Source of the DNA: Acidovorax sp. NCPPB 4044
GTDB taxonomy: Bacteria > Pseudomonadota > Gammaproteobacteria > Burkholderiales > Burkholderiaceae_C
NCBI RefSeq assembly: GCF_028069655.1
Contig: NZ_JAMCOS010000001.1
Span: 1,270,001 to 1,334,000, forward strand
Length of the DNA: 64,000 nucleotides
Direction of reading: 5' to 3'
Shown: positions 43,377 through 52,339 of the stretch, one piece after another
How positions within the stretch are numbered: the stretch's first letter is position 1
How the letters are laid out: every line of letters begins with the position of its first letter
The notes under the pieces: generated by a model
What the model was told of the DNA's origin: nothing
Databases searched by the model: none
The model's input: the letters and a program-made list of their open reading frames with translations, nothing else
Made by a program: the position numbers and the translations under genes

Positions 43377-44624
43377 TCAGAAGCGCCGCACGCCGAAGCT
43401 CTGCACGTCCACCTCGGGAGCGCGTTGGGCGATGAGGTCTGCCACCACCCGGGCGCTGCCGCAGGCCAGGGCCCAGCCGCAGGCACCGTGGCCGGCATTG
43501 ATCCACACACCCGGCGCGCCGCTGGCGCCCACCAGCGGCAGGCCGTCCGGCAGCATCGGACGGGCGCCGCGCCAGGTCTGCACCTGCGGCGATGACCACT
43601 GGGCGCCGCCGGGAAACCACCCCGAGGCCGCGTTGTAGAGGGTCTGCAGCGTGGCGGCATGCTGCGTTCCGTCGCCCGCGCCCAGTTCCGCACCGCCGCC
43701 AACGCGCACCCGCTGCCCCTGTCGCGTGATGGTGAGCCGGTGCACGGGATCGATGACCGTGCCCTGCGGCGCATGCGTGTCCTCGCGCACCGGCGCGCTG
43801 ATGGTGTAGCCGTGCAGCGCAGCCATCGGGGCCGGTGTGCCCATCGGCCGCACCAGCCCGGCCGCGGCCAGCCCGGCGCAGACCACCACCGCGTCGAAGC
43901 GGCGGGCGTCGGGCTCGCCGGCCAGCAGCACGCCGGCCGGCGCCGAGCGCAGCGACGCCACACGCGCCTGGAACACGAACTGAGCGCCCCGTGCCTGCGC
44001 GGCGTAGCGCAGCATCTGCGCGAACAGCCGGCAGTTGCCGGATTCGCCTTCCGGCACGTGCAGCGCACCGGCGAGTTCGTTGTCCACGCCCAGCCCGGGC
44101 TCGATCAGCCGGGCGGTGGCGGTATCCACGTCCAGCACGCGCACGCCCGCGTCCCGCAGGAGCCGCACGGCGGGCTGCACCCTTTCCAGATCGGCGGGCG
44201 AGCGCAACAGGACGAGCACTCCCTGGCTGCTTTCGGGGTCCAGTTCCAGCGATTGCGCCACCTGCCGCATGCGGGCATGGCTGTACAGGCCGAAACGGGC
44301 GAGCGCCGCCACGGCCGATTCGGCCATGGGGCCCTTGGCGGCGCGCCGGTGCCGCCACAGCCACCGCAGCTCGGACAGCCCCGCTCCCTGCGCCAGCCGG
44401 ATCGCCGCATGCCGGCCCCAGAACCGCTGCCGCGCGGGCCCGCCGATGCCGGGCGCGGCCCAGGGAATCAGCGGGGCGGGGGAGAGCAGGCCGGCATTGG
44501 CGAAGCTCGCCTCCTCGGCCGCAGCGCCGCGCTGTTCGAAAACCGTGACGGCGTGCCCGTCGCAGGCCAGTTCATAAGCGGTGGCGGTGCCGACGATCCC
44601 GGCGCCGACGATGGCGATGTGCAT
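43377..44624 (-). CDS. dadA: D-amino-acid dehydrogenase-type FAD oxidoreductase (DadA-like)
   Basis: A 415-aa membrane-associated flavoprotein oxidising D-amino acids to 2-oxo acids. The start at 44624 gives the FAD-binding MHIAIVGAGIVGTATAYELA directly. Later motifs are ASFANAGLLSPA, LHVPEGESGNCRLFAQML and GARPMLPDGLPLVGASGAPGVWINAGHGACGWAL, the last being the C-terminal DAO/DadA signature, slightly altered (HGACGW where HGTLGW is common). E. coli DadA is 432 aa. Substrate range could differ; sarcosine-oxidase-like activity is an alternative. Divergent from rpsB. Confidence 0.87.
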   Translation of the reverse strand: MHIAIVGAGIVGTATAYELACDGHAVTVFEQRGAAAEEASFANAGLLSPAPLIPWAAPGIGGPARQRFWGRHAAIRLAQGAGLSELRWLWRHRRAAKGPMAESAVAALARFGLYSHARMRQVAQSLELDPESSQGVLVLLRSPADLERVQPAVRLLRDAGVRVLDVDTATARLIEPGLGVDNELAGALHVPEGESGNCRLFAQMLRYAAQARGAQFVFQARVASLRSAPAGVLLAGEPDARRFDAVVVCAGLAAAGLVRPMGTPAPMAALHGYTISAPVREDTHAPQGTVIDPVHRLTITRQGQRVRVGGGAELGAGDGTQHAATLQTLYNAASGWFPGGAQWSSPQVQTWRGARPMLPDGLPLVGASGAPGVWINAGHGACGWALACGSARVVADLIAQRAPEVDVQSFGVRRF

Positions 44625-44731
44625 GGTGGAATGAGAAAGCCGGCGGCGCGGGCCGGCAATAAGGGTTCGGGTGGAGCGGCCCGGCGCTTCCGGACGTCCG
44701 GGGCTGCTGCCAGGGGGCGGGCAGCCCACTA

Positions 44732-44740
44732 TGCTAGAAT
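44732..44740 (+). promoter_or_regulatory. Extended -10 promoter element upstream of rpsB
   Basis: TGCTAGAAT at 44732-44740 is an extended -10 (TGn + TAGAAT). No good -35 hexamer lies 17 bp upstream, as expected for extended -10 promoters. It leaves a leader of ~135 nt before the rpsB ATG, in keeping with autoregulated rpsB. Confidence 0.6.
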
Positions 44741-44819
44741 CTCGGGGTTTTGCTGTGAGGGGCGCTCTTTCGGGTGCCAACTGCGGCGAAATCAATCGCA
44801 AACCGGCCTTTTCAAGGTG

Positions 44820-44842
44820 CCACCCCGCGTCACGCAGGGTGG
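44820..44842 (+). promoter_or_regulatory. Hairpin in the rpsB 5' leader (possible S2 autoregulation site)
   Basis: CCACCC (44820-44825) pairs with GGGTGG (44837-44842), and the inner GCG/CGC pair is closed by a TCA loop, with a C/A mismatch between the two helices. It lies 41 nt before the rpsB start. In other proteobacteria S2 represses its own mRNA through a structured leader; this is a candidate only. Confidence 0.45.
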
Positions 44843-44883
44843 TTGGCGGGCCGGATTTTAGACCCAACCTTCGGAGAATTCTC

Positions 44884-45636
44884 ATGTCCGTCACCATGCG
44901 CGAAATGCTGGAAGCCGGTGTCCACTTCGGTCACCAAACCCGTTTCTGGAACCCCAAGATGGCCCCGTTCATCTTCGGCCATCGCAACAAGATCCACATC
45001 ATCAACCTGGAAAAGTCGCTGCCGCTGTTCCAGGACGCACAGAAGTTCGCCAAGCAGCTCACGGCCAACCGCGGCACGATCCTCATGGTCGGCACGAAGC
45101 GCCAGGCCCGTGAGATCCTGGCCACCGAAGCGCAGCGCGCCGGCGTGCCTTTCGTCGACCAGCGTTGGCTGGGCGGCATGCTGACCAACTTCAAGACCGT
45201 CAAGACCTCCATCAAGCGTCTGAAGGACATGAAGGCCCAGCAGGAAGCCGGCCTGGAAACCATGAGCAAGAAAGAGCAACTCACGTTCACGCGTGAGGTC
45301 GAGAAGCTCGAGAAGGACATCGGCGGCATCCAGGACATGAACGCCCTGCCGGACGCCATCTTCATCATCGACGTCGGCTTCCACAAGATCGCCGTCGCCG
45401 AAGCCAAGAAGCTGGGCATCCCGCTGATCGGCGTGGTGGACTCCAACCACTCTCCTGAAGGCATCGACTACGTGATCCCCGGCAACGATGACTCGGCCAA
45501 GGCCGTGGCCCTGTACGCCCGCGGCATCGCCGACGCCATCATCGAAGGCCGCGCCAATGCGGTGAACGATGTTGCCAAGGCCGTGGCCCCCGAAGGCTCG
45601 GACGAATTCGTGGAAGTGGAAGAAACCGCTGCCTGA
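44884..45636 (+). CDS. rpsB: 30S ribosomal protein S2
   Basis: A 250-aa ribosomal protein of the small-subunit head/body junction. It begins [26 protein letters not shown], the universal S2 signature, and has [33 protein letters not shown] and [48 protein letters not shown] in outline. Length matches the family. Shine-Dalgarno GGAGAA precedes ATG. First gene of the long envelope/translation block and followed by a terminator/attenuator before tsf. Confidence 0.98.
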   Translation: MSVTMREMLEAGVHFGHQTRFWNPKMAPFIFGHRNKIHIINLEKSLPLFQDAQKFAKQLTANRGTILMVGTKRQAREILATEAQRAGVPFVDQRWLGGMLTNFKTVKTSIKRLKDMKAQQEAGLETMSKKEQLTFTREVEKLEKDIGGIQDMNALPDAIFIIDVGFHKIAVAEAKKLGIPLIGVVDSNHSPEGIDYVIPGNDDSAKAVALYARGIADAIIEGRANAVNDVAKAVAPEGSDEFVEVEETAA

Positions 45637-45665
45637 AGGCCCGGCCGCGCGACCTGTCGCGAATG

Positions 45666-45698
45666 AAAGAGGGGCTCCTGGTTAGCCCCCTTTTTTTT
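45666..45698 (+). terminator. Terminator or attenuator between rpsB and tsf
   Basis: A stem with GAGGGGCT and AGCCCCCTT separated by a short loop and followed by T8. It lies 30 bp after the rpsB stop. Partial read-through into tsf is usual, giving more S2 than EF-Ts transcript. Confidence 0.85.
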
Positions 45699-45743
45699 AG
45701 CCTTGAATCCTGTAACGAACTGAACTGACTCTGGAGAACAACG

Positions 45744-46667
45744 ATGGCTGCAATTACCGCAAGCATGGTCGCCGAACTGCGCGCAAAGACCGACGCGCCC
45801 ATGATGGAATGCAAGAAAGCCCTGACCGAGGCGGATGGCGATCTGGCCAAAGCCGAAGAGCTGCTGCGCGTCAAGCTGGGCACCAAGGCCGGCAAGGCTG
45901 CATCCCGCATCACCGCCGAAGGCGTGGTGTCCGCGTCGATCAACGGCACGAACGGTGGCCTGATTGAAGTGAACAGCGAAACCGACTTCGTCAGCAAGAA
46001 CGACAGCTTCATCGCCCTGGCCAAGGCCGCGGCCGACCTGGTGGCCCAGCACAACCCCGCCGATGTAGCGGCCCTGGGCGCGCTGCCCTACAGCCAGGAC
46101 GGCTTCGGCCCCACGCTGGAAGACGTGCGCAAGGGCCTCGTGGGCAAGATCGGCGAGAACATGAGCTTCCGCCGCTTCAAGCACTTCGGCGGCAGCTCCA
46201 AGCTGGCCTCCTACCTGCACGGCACGCGCATCGGTGTCGTGGTCGAATTCGACGGCGACGAAGCCGCTGCCAAGGACGTCGCGATGCACATCGCCGCCAT
46301 GAAGCCCGTGGCCCTGACCAGCGCCGACGTGCCTGCCGACCTGATCGAGAAAGAGCGTTCGGTCGCCGCGGCCAAGGCTGCGGAAGACAAGGCCAAGGCC
46401 GAAGCCGAAGGCAAGCCGGTGCAATCCGACGAAATCGTTGCTAAGCGCATCGAAGGCGGCGTGCAGAAGTACCTGAAGGAAGTGTCCCTGTTCAACCAGG
46501 CCTTCGTGAAGAACGACAAGCAGACCGTGGAGCAGATGCTCAAGGCCGCCGGCACCACGGTGAAGGGCTTCACGCTCTACGTGGTGGGCGAAGGCATCGA
46601 GAAGAAGGTGGATGACTTCGCTGCTGAAGTCGCCGCCCAAGTGGCTGCTGCCAAGGCCGCTGCCTGA
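45744..46667 (+). CDS. tsf: Elongation factor Ts
   Basis: A 307-aa guanine-nucleotide exchange factor for EF-Tu. It begins [34 protein letters not shown], with the N-terminal UBA-like domain and the invariant [12 protein letters not shown]. The core has [14 protein letters not shown] and the C-terminal part [19 protein letters not shown] and [14 protein letters not shown]. Length is typical for betaproteobacteria. Second gene of the block, with a GGAGAA ribosome binding site. Confidence 0.98.
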   Translation: MAAITASMVAELRAKTDAPMMECKKALTEADGDLAKAEELLRVKLGTKAGKAASRITAEGVVSASINGTNGGLIEVNSETDFVSKNDSFIALAKAAADLVAQHNPADVAALGALPYSQDGFGPTLEDVRKGLVGKIGENMSFRRFKHFGGSSKLASYLHGTRIGVVVEFDGDEAAAKDVAMHIAAMKPVALTSADVPADLIEKERSVAAAKAAEDKAKAEAEGKPVQSDEIVAKRIEGGVQKYLKEVSLFNQAFVKNDKQTVEQMLKAAGTTVKGFTLYVVGEGIEKKVDDFAAEVAAQVAAAKAAA

Positions 46668-46719
46668 TCCTTCCGAACGCAACCGCTGCCCCGACTCCAA
46701 CATCTCAAGAGAAACGCCC

Positions 46720-47442
46720 ATGACCCTCGCCGCCCCAGCCCACAAGCGCATTCTGCTCAAGTTGTCTGGCGAGGCCCTCATGGGCGACGATGCGTTCGGT
46801 ATCAACCGGGCCACCATCGTCCGCATGGTGGAGGAGATCGCCGAGGTGACGCGCCTGGGCGTGCAGGTCGCCGTGGTGATCGGGGGCGGAAATATCTTTC
46901 GCGGCGTGGCGGGTGGTTCGGTCGGCATGGACCGCGCGACGGCCGACTACATGGGGATGCTGGCCACGGTCATGAACGCCCTGGCGCTCGCGGATGCGAT
47001 GGACAAGCAAGGCCTCACGGCACGCGTCATGTCCGCCATCGCCATCGAGCAGGTGGTCGAGCCCTATGTGAGGCCCAAGGCGCTGCAGTACCTCGAAGAG
47101 GGCAAGGTGGTGGTTTTTGCCGCTGGCACGGGCAACCCGTTCTTCACGACGGATACCGCGGCCGCCCTGCGGGGCGCCGAGATCGGCGCCGAGGTGGTGC
47201 TCAAGGCCACCAAGGTGGACGGCGTCTACACGGCCGATCCCAAGAAGGACCCCACGGCAACGCGCTACACGAAGCTCACGTTCGACGAGGCCATGGGGCG
47301 CAACCTGGGCATCCTCGACGCCACGGCGTTCGCGCTCTGCCGGGATCAGAAGCTGCCTATCCGTGTCTTCTCGATCATCAAGCACGGAGCGCTCCTGCGC
47401 GTGGTGATGGGTGAGGACGAAGGCACGCTGGTGTACGCTTGA
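46720..47442 (+). CDS. pyrH: Uridylate kinase (UMP kinase)
   Basis: A 240-aa enzyme of the amino-acid-kinase family turning UMP into UDP for nucleotide and peptidoglycan synthesis. Motifs: [16 protein letters not shown] near the N-terminus, [14 protein letters not shown] for phosphate binding, and [43 protein letters not shown] in outline for the UMP/ATP site. The start at 46720 ([10 protein letters not shown]) fits the family; the frame is open further upstream but overlaps tsf. Confidence 0.97.
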   Translation: MTLAAPAHKRILLKLSGEALMGDDAFGINRATIVRMVEEIAEVTRLGVQVAVVIGGGNIFRGVAGGSVGMDRATADYMGMLATVMNALALADAMDKQGLTARVMSAIAIEQVVEPYVRPKALQYLEEGKVVVFAAGTGNPFFTTDTAAALRGAEIGAEVVLKATKVDGVYTADPKKDPTATRYTKLTFDEAMGRNLGILDATAFALCRDQKLPIRVFSIIKHGALLRVVMGEDEGTLVYA

Positions 47443-47521
47443 CGTTGGATTGCGCCCGGCGGCCGATGGTTGCCGCCGGCTGGATGGCGAAGACGCGCTG
47501 CGTGCACGCACAGGAGAACAC

Positions 47522-48082
47522 ATGACGATTGCCGACATCAAGAAAAATGCCGAAGCCAAGATGGACCAGTCCATCGTGGCCTTCAAGAACAATCTCTCGA
47601 AGATTCGCACGGGCCGTGCGAATCCCGCCTTGCTGGACAGCGTCCAGGTCGAGTACTACGGCTCCACGGTGCCGCTCTCGCAGGTGGCCAACGTGACGTT
47701 GCTCGATGCGCGCACCATCAGCGTCCAGCCCTGGGAAAAGGGCATGGGCGCCAAGATCGAAAAGGCCATTCGCGAAAGCGATCTGGGCCTGAATCCCGCT
47801 TCCATGGGGGAGCTGATCCGGGTTCCGATGCCGCCGATGAGCGAAGAGCGCCGCAAGGAAATGACCAAGCTGGCGCGCAATGAAGGCGAAAGCGCGAAGA
47901 TTGCCGTGCGCAACCTGCGCCGCGACGCCAACGAGGCCGTGAAGAAGCTCGTCAAGGACAAGCTCGCTTCCGAAGACGAGCAAAAGCGCGCAGAAGCCGA
48001 TATCCAGAAGGTCACCGACAAGCACATCGCCGAGGTCGATACCTTGGTGAGCAGCAAGGAACAGGAAATCATGGCGGTCTGA
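47522..48082 (+). CDS. frr: Ribosome recycling factor
   Basis: A 186-aa factor that splits post-termination ribosomes with EF-G. The start at 47522 ([14 protein letters not shown]) has an AGGAGA site 5 bp upstream. Hallmarks: [21 protein letters not shown], the domain II strands [22 protein letters not shown], and [29 protein letters not shown]. Length matches the family (185 aa). Sits between pyrH and uppS as in most proteobacteria. Confidence 0.98.
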   Translation: MTIADIKKNAEAKMDQSIVAFKNNLSKIRTGRANPALLDSVQVEYYGSTVPLSQVANVTLLDARTISVQPWEKGMGAKIEKAIRESDLGLNPASMGELIRVPMPPMSEERRKEMTKLARNEGESAKIAVRNLRRDANEAVKKLVKDKLASEDEQKRAEADIQKVTDKHIAEVDTLVSSKEQEIMAV

Positions 48083-48111
48083 TCGCCTCCCGTTGCGTAC
48101 GGGATCGATCG

Positions 48112-48855
48112 ATGTCTTCCATGCCCCATTCTCCTTCTGCCATTCCCCACCACATCGCCATCGTCATGGATGGCAATGGGCGGTGGGCCACGCGCCGTTT
48201 TTTGCCTCGGCTGGCAGGCCACAAGCAGGGCGTGGACGCCCTGAAGCAATGCGCCCGCGACTGCGTCGAGCGGGGCGTTGGCGTATTGACTGTGTTTGCG
48301 TTCTCTTCGGAGAACTGGAATCGTCCCGCCGAAGAAGTCTCGGGCCTGATGGACCTGCTGGCCAAGGCGCTGTCCCGAGAAGTTCCGCAACTGCGCAAGG
48401 ATGGCGTGCGCCTTCATTTCGTGGGAGAGAAGTCCACGCTCTCAGAGAAGGTCCGGGCCGGCCTCGCCCAGGCGGAAGCGGCCACCGCGCACAACACCCG
48501 GCTGGTTCTCAACGTGTGCTTCAACTACGGCGGCCGATGGGACATCGCCCAGGCAGCATCGGCGCTCGCCGCGCGCGGCGAGCCGATCACCGAAGCCAGC
48601 CTCCACACGGCCATGGGACTGGCCCACGTGCCCGACCCCGACCTCGTGATCCGCACCGGCGGCGAAATGCGCATCAGCAACTTCCTGCTCTGGCAATGCG
48701 CATATTCCGAGCTGTATTTCAGCGACCGTCTCTGGCCCGACTTCAATGCCGAGGCGCTGGACCAGGCCATCGCAGCCTATGGCGCGCGCGAGCGCCGTTT
48801 CGGCAAGACTTCCGAACAGTTGGTGGCGCCTCCGACATCGTCGGTGTGTGCTTGA
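48112..48855 (+). CDS. uppS: Undecaprenyl diphosphate synthase
   Basis: A 247-aa cis-prenyltransferase making the C55 lipid carrier for cell-wall and O-antigen synthesis. Motifs: IAIVMDGNGRWATRR (catalytic Asp), GHKQGVDALK, TVFAFSSENWNRP and the C-terminal PDPDLVIRTGGEMRISNFLLWQCAYSELYF, all canonical. The ATG at 48121 is an alternative start. It lies 29 bp after frr and 10 bp before cdsA. Confidence 0.97.
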   Translation: MSSMPHSPSAIPHHIAIVMDGNGRWATRRFLPRLAGHKQGVDALKQCARDCVERGVGVLTVFAFSSENWNRPAEEVSGLMDLLAKALSREVPQLRKDGVRLHFVGEKSTLSEKVRAGLAQAEAATAHNTRLVLNVCFNYGGRWDIAQAASALAARGEPITEASLHTAMGLAHVPDPDLVIRTGGEMRISNFLLWQCAYSELYFSDRLWPDFNAEALDQAIAAYGARERRFGKTSEQLVAPPTSSVCA

Positions 48856-48865
48856 AGGGCCTTTC

Positions 48866-49720
48866 ATGCTGCTACCGCGCATCCTCACGGCCATCGTCCT
48901 GCTGGCCATCCTGCTGCCCGCGCTCTTCGCCGGTTCCGTTCTACCCTTTGCGATCGTCGTGCTGGTCATGATGGCTGCGGCGGCCTGGGAATGGGGCCGC
49001 ATGCAGGGGTACGGCAATCCAGCCGCCATCGGGGTGGGGGTCGTCTGCGTATTGCTTTGCGCTGCCAGCTGGGCCGCGGGATGGACGGATCGCTCATTGC
49101 CGTGGCTCTGGAGCATGGCAGGCGCGGCGTGGGTATTGTGCGGTGCATGGCTTCTGCGGGCGGGTGTCGCCGGATGGCCGCGCATACCGCATGCCGTCCG
49201 CCTTGCCGGCGGGGTCATTGCGCTCTGGCTGGCTTGGCTGGCCGTCGTCCAGGCCAGAACCATCGGCATCAATTTCCTTCTTTCCGTGCTGGTCCTGGTC
49301 TGGGTGGCGGATGTCTTCGCGTATTTTGCCGGTCGCACCTTCGGATTGCGCTTCACACGGTCCAAGCTCGCGCCCTCCATCAGCCCTGGCAAAAGCTGGG
49401 AAGGGGTCTGGGGCGGCATGGCTGGCGTAGTAGTACTCGCCTTTGCATGGGCTGCGGCAGATTCCACCTGGCATGCGGCCGTGCCGAGCTTCTATACCCG
49501 GCTGGCGGCCCAGGGGTGGTGGCTGCTGGTCATCGGGGCTGTGTTCATGGCCTGCATGAGTGTCGTAGGCGACCTGGTCGAGTCGCTGGTCAAGCGCAGT
49601 GTCGGCGTCAAGGACAGCAGCAACCTGCTGCCCGGGCATGGCGGTGTTCTCGACCGTGTCGACGCGCTCTTGCCGACTTTGCCCCTGGCCATGATGCTCA
49701 CCCATTTCGCTGCTCCATGA
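48866..49720 (+). CDS. cdsA: Phosphatidate cytidylyltransferase
   Basis: A 284-aa membrane enzyme making CDP-diacylglycerol for phospholipid synthesis. Start at 48866 (MLLPRILTAIVLLAILLPALF). Eight or so membrane segments are visible, and the signature SVVGDLVESLVKRSVGVKDSSNLLPGHGGVLDRVDAL (key residues D, K, D) lies near the end, as in all CdsA. Also present is SPGKSWEGVWGG. The stop overlaps the dxr start (ATGA), so the two genes are coupled. Confidence 0.96.
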   Translation: MLLPRILTAIVLLAILLPALFAGSVLPFAIVVLVMMAAAAWEWGRMQGYGNPAAIGVGVVCVLLCAASWAAGWTDRSLPWLWSMAGAAWVLCGAWLLRAGVAGWPRIPHAVRLAGGVIALWLAWLAVVQARTIGINFLLSVLVLVWVADVFAYFAGRTFGLRFTRSKLAPSISPGKSWEGVWGGMAGVVVLAFAWAAADSTWHAAVPSFYTRLAAQGWWLLVIGAVFMACMSVVGDLVESLVKRSVGVKDSSNLLPGHGGVLDRVDALLPTLPLAMMLTHFAAP

Positions 49721-50895
49721 AACAGCGCCTTACCGTTCTGGGCTCCACGGGCTCCATCGGAACCAATACCCTGGATGTCGTGGCCCGCCATCCGGATCGC
49801 TATGAGGTGTTCGCTCTCAGTGCAGCCACGCAGGTGGATGCGATGTGGGCGCAATGCACACGCTTCCGGCCGCGCTTCGCGGTGATGGCGGGAGACGGGC
49901 AGGCGCGTTTGCTGCGCGAAAAACTGGTGGCGCACGGCCTGCCCACCGAAGTGCTCGATACGCCGGATGCCCTGGAAATCATTGCCGCACACCCCGAAGT
50001 GGATGCGGTGATGGCGGCCATCGTCGGGGCGGCGGGGCTGGCCCCTTGCCTGGCCGCTGCGAAGGCTGGAAAACGCCTGCTGCTGGCCAACAAAGAGGCG
50101 CTTGTCGTCGGTGGAGACGTGTTCATGGCGGCGGTTCGGGACGGCGGCGCTACCTTGCTGCCCATCGATAGCGAGCATTCCGCCATCTTCCAGTGCCTCC
50201 CCGAGGATCCGTCCACCTGGTCGCGGCGCGTGGACCACATCCTGCTCACTGCGTCCGGCGGACCTTTCCGCATGCGCGAGCCGGACAGCCTGCGCGATGT
50301 GACGCCCGAACAGGCATGCGCCCACCCCAATTTCTCGATGGGGCGCAAGATTTCGGTCGATTCCGCGACCATGATGAACAAGGCGCTCGAAGTCATCGAA
50401 GCGCGCTGGCTCTTCAACCTCGCCCCAGAACAGATCCAGGTTGTCATCCATCCCCAGCAGATCATCCACTCGATGGTGCAGTTCAAGGACGCCTCCGTGT
50501 TGGCACAGATGGGTACGCCGGACATGCGCGTACCGATCGCCTGCGGCCTTGCCTGGCCGGAGCGCATCGAGAGCGGCACTCCCAGGCTGGACTTCCGCAG
50601 CCTTGCTGCGCTGACGTTCGAAGAGGCCGATGCCGTTCGCTTCCCCGGGTTGCACCTGTCCTGGCAGGCTTTGCGGGCGGCACCCGGTACCACCGCAGTC
50701 CTCAATGCAGCCAATGAAGTGGCTGTGGCATCGTTCCTTGAGCGCCGCATCCGCTTCGATCAGATCCATCGGCTCAACCTTGCAACTTTGGAGGCGGTCT
50801 CTCCCTCCAACCCGGATTCGCTCGGTGCATTGCTCGACCTGGATGCCCAGGCGCGTTCGGTAGCACGGCACCGGGCCGAGCGGCTCGCGGCCTGA
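49717..50895 (+). CDS. dxr: 1-deoxy-D-xylulose 5-phosphate reductoisomerase
   Basis: A 392-aa NADPH-dependent enzyme of the MEP isoprenoid pathway. N-terminal Rossmann motif LGSTGSIGTNTLDVV, LLLANKEALVVGG, the metal site with PIDSEHSAIFQCL, and the catalytic loop TASGGPFR; then MGRKISVDSATMMNKALEVIEA and PQQIIHSMVQFKDASVLAQMG. Length is standard. It supplies precursors for the undecaprenyl carrier made by UppS. ATGA overlap with cdsA. Confidence 0.98.
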   Translation: MKQRLTVLGSTGSIGTNTLDVVARHPDRYEVFALSAATQVDAMWAQCTRFRPRFAVMAGDGQARLLREKLVAHGLPTEVLDTPDALEIIAAHPEVDAVMAAIVGAAGLAPCLAAAKAGKRLLLANKEALVVGGDVFMAAVRDGGATLLPIDSEHSAIFQCLPEDPSTWSRRVDHILLTASGGPFRMREPDSLRDVTPEQACAHPNFSMGRKISVDSATMMNKALEVIEARWLFNLAPEQIQVVIHPQQIIHSMVQFKDASVLAQMGTPDMRVPIACGLAWPERIESGTPRLDFRSLAALTFEEADAVRFPGLHLSWQALRAAPGTTAVLNAANEVAVASFLERRIRFDQIHRLNLATLEAVSPSNPDSLGALLDLDAQARSVARHRAERLAA

Positions 50896-50929
50896 GTTCG
50901 CGTCACCTCCACCGCACGGGAGTGCAACC

Positions 50930-52297
50930 ATGCTTCTCACGATCGTCGCCTTCATCGTTGCCCTCGGCTTGCTCATCGCGGTGCATGAGTACGGCCATTA
51001 CCGCGTCGCCTTGGCATGCGGTGTCAAGGTGCTGCGCTTCTCGGTAGGCTTCGGCAAACCGCTGTTGCGCTGGCAGCCGCAGGGTTCGCCGACCGAATTC
51101 GTCATCGGCGCTTTCCCCCTGGGTGGGTACGTCCGCATGCTCGACGAACGCGAGGCTCCGGTGGATGCCGCGGAGCGGCACCTGGCTTTCAATCATCAGC
51201 CGCTGCGCTCCCGGGCCGCGATCGTTGCCGCCGGGCCGATTGCCAACCTGCTGCTGGCCATCCTGCTCTACGCGGCTGTGAACTGGCTCGGTGTGGATGA
51301 GCCCAAGGCCATTCTCGCAAGCCCTGCTGTGGGCTCGGTGGCCCACCAGGCAGGGCTTCGTGGGGGCGAACTCGTAACGGCGGCTGCCATGGGCGCCGAG
51401 GAGCCGGAGCCCGTGCGCTCTTTCGAGGATCTGCGTTGGACGCTCACGCGGGGCGCGCTCGATAACCAGGACGTTCGCCTGGAGGTCGAAACCACGCCGG
51501 GAGGTGGGCGTCGCGAGCTGGTGCTCGAACTCCATGACTTCGATGCGCGGGAAGCCGACGCGCAGCTGTTCCGCAAGATCGGTGTGATCGGCCCCTGGAC
51601 GAAACCCGTCATCGGCGAAGTCGTTGCCGGAGGCGCCGCGCAGCGCTCTGGGCTGCGCGAGGGCGATACGGTCTTGCAGGTGGGCGCGACCCCGGTGGTG
51701 GATGGCCAGCAATTGCGCGAGCTGATCCGCGCATCGGTGCGCGATGGCGCATCGCTGCCGCAGGTCTGGCGGATTGTCCGTGCGGGACAGACCCTTGACC
51801 TTCAGGTCACGCCGGACGTGGTACGCCAGGACGGTGCGGCGCCCGCGGGGCGGGTGGGTGCCTATGTGGGGGCCCTGCCTGCGATGGTCACGGTCCGGTA
51901 CGGCCCCATCGAAGGGTTGTGGAACGGGGTGGTCAGGACCTGGGAGGTCTCGGCACTGACGCTGCGCATGATGGGCCGGATGGTCGTGGGCGAAGCGTCT
52001 CTCAAGAATCTGAGCGGGCCGCTGACCATCGCCGACTATGCGGGCCGCTCGGCCAGCCTCGGATTCACGCAGTATCTTGTGTTCCTGGCCCTGATCAGTG
52101 TGAGCCTCGGGGTGTTGAACCTGCTTCCGTTGCCGGTCCTCGATGGTGGGCACCTGATGTATTATCTTTGGGAAGGCGTGACCGGCAAGGGCGTGTCCGA
52201 TGCCTGGATGGAGCGGCTGCAAAGGGGTGGTGTCGCATTGCTCCTTGTGATGATGTCCATCGCCCTCTTCAACGATGTCACCCGGCTTTTTGGCTAA
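50930..52297 (+). CDS. rseP: RseP site-2 zinc metalloprotease
   Basis: A 455-aa intramembrane protease that cleaves the anti-sigma factor RseA and signal-peptide remnants. The zinc motif HEYGH is in IAVHEYGHYRVALACGVKVLRFSVGFG, and the second part is LNLLPLPVLDGGHLMYYLWEGVTGKGV. Two PDZ domains lie between (ILASPAVGSVAHQAGLRGGELV and VVAGGAAQRSGLREGDTVLQVGATPV). Four membrane segments are expected. It lies upstream of bamA as in E. coli, linking stress response and outer-membrane assembly. Confidence 0.97.
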   Translation: MLLTIVAFIVALGLLIAVHEYGHYRVALACGVKVLRFSVGFGKPLLRWQPQGSPTEFVIGAFPLGGYVRMLDEREAPVDAAERHLAFNHQPLRSRAAIVAAGPIANLLLAILLYAAVNWLGVDEPKAILASPAVGSVAHQAGLRGGELVTAAAMGAEEPEPVRSFEDLRWTLTRGALDNQDVRLEVETTPGGGRRELVLELHDFDAREADAQLFRKIGVIGPWTKPVIGEVVAGGAAQRSGLREGDTVLQVGATPVVDGQQLRELIRASVRDGASLPQVWRIVRAGQTLDLQVTPDVVRQDGAAPAGRVGAYVGALPAMVTVRYGPIEGLWNGVVRTWEVSALTLRMMGRMVVGEASLKNLSGPLTIADYAGRSASLGFTQYLVFLALISVSLGVLNLLPLPVLDGGHLMYYLWEGVTGKGVSDAWMERLQRGGVALLLVMMSIALFNDVTRLFG

Positions 52298-52339
52298 CCT
52301 TTCGCCGCATGAATTCGCCATGACGGCATCAGTTCACTC

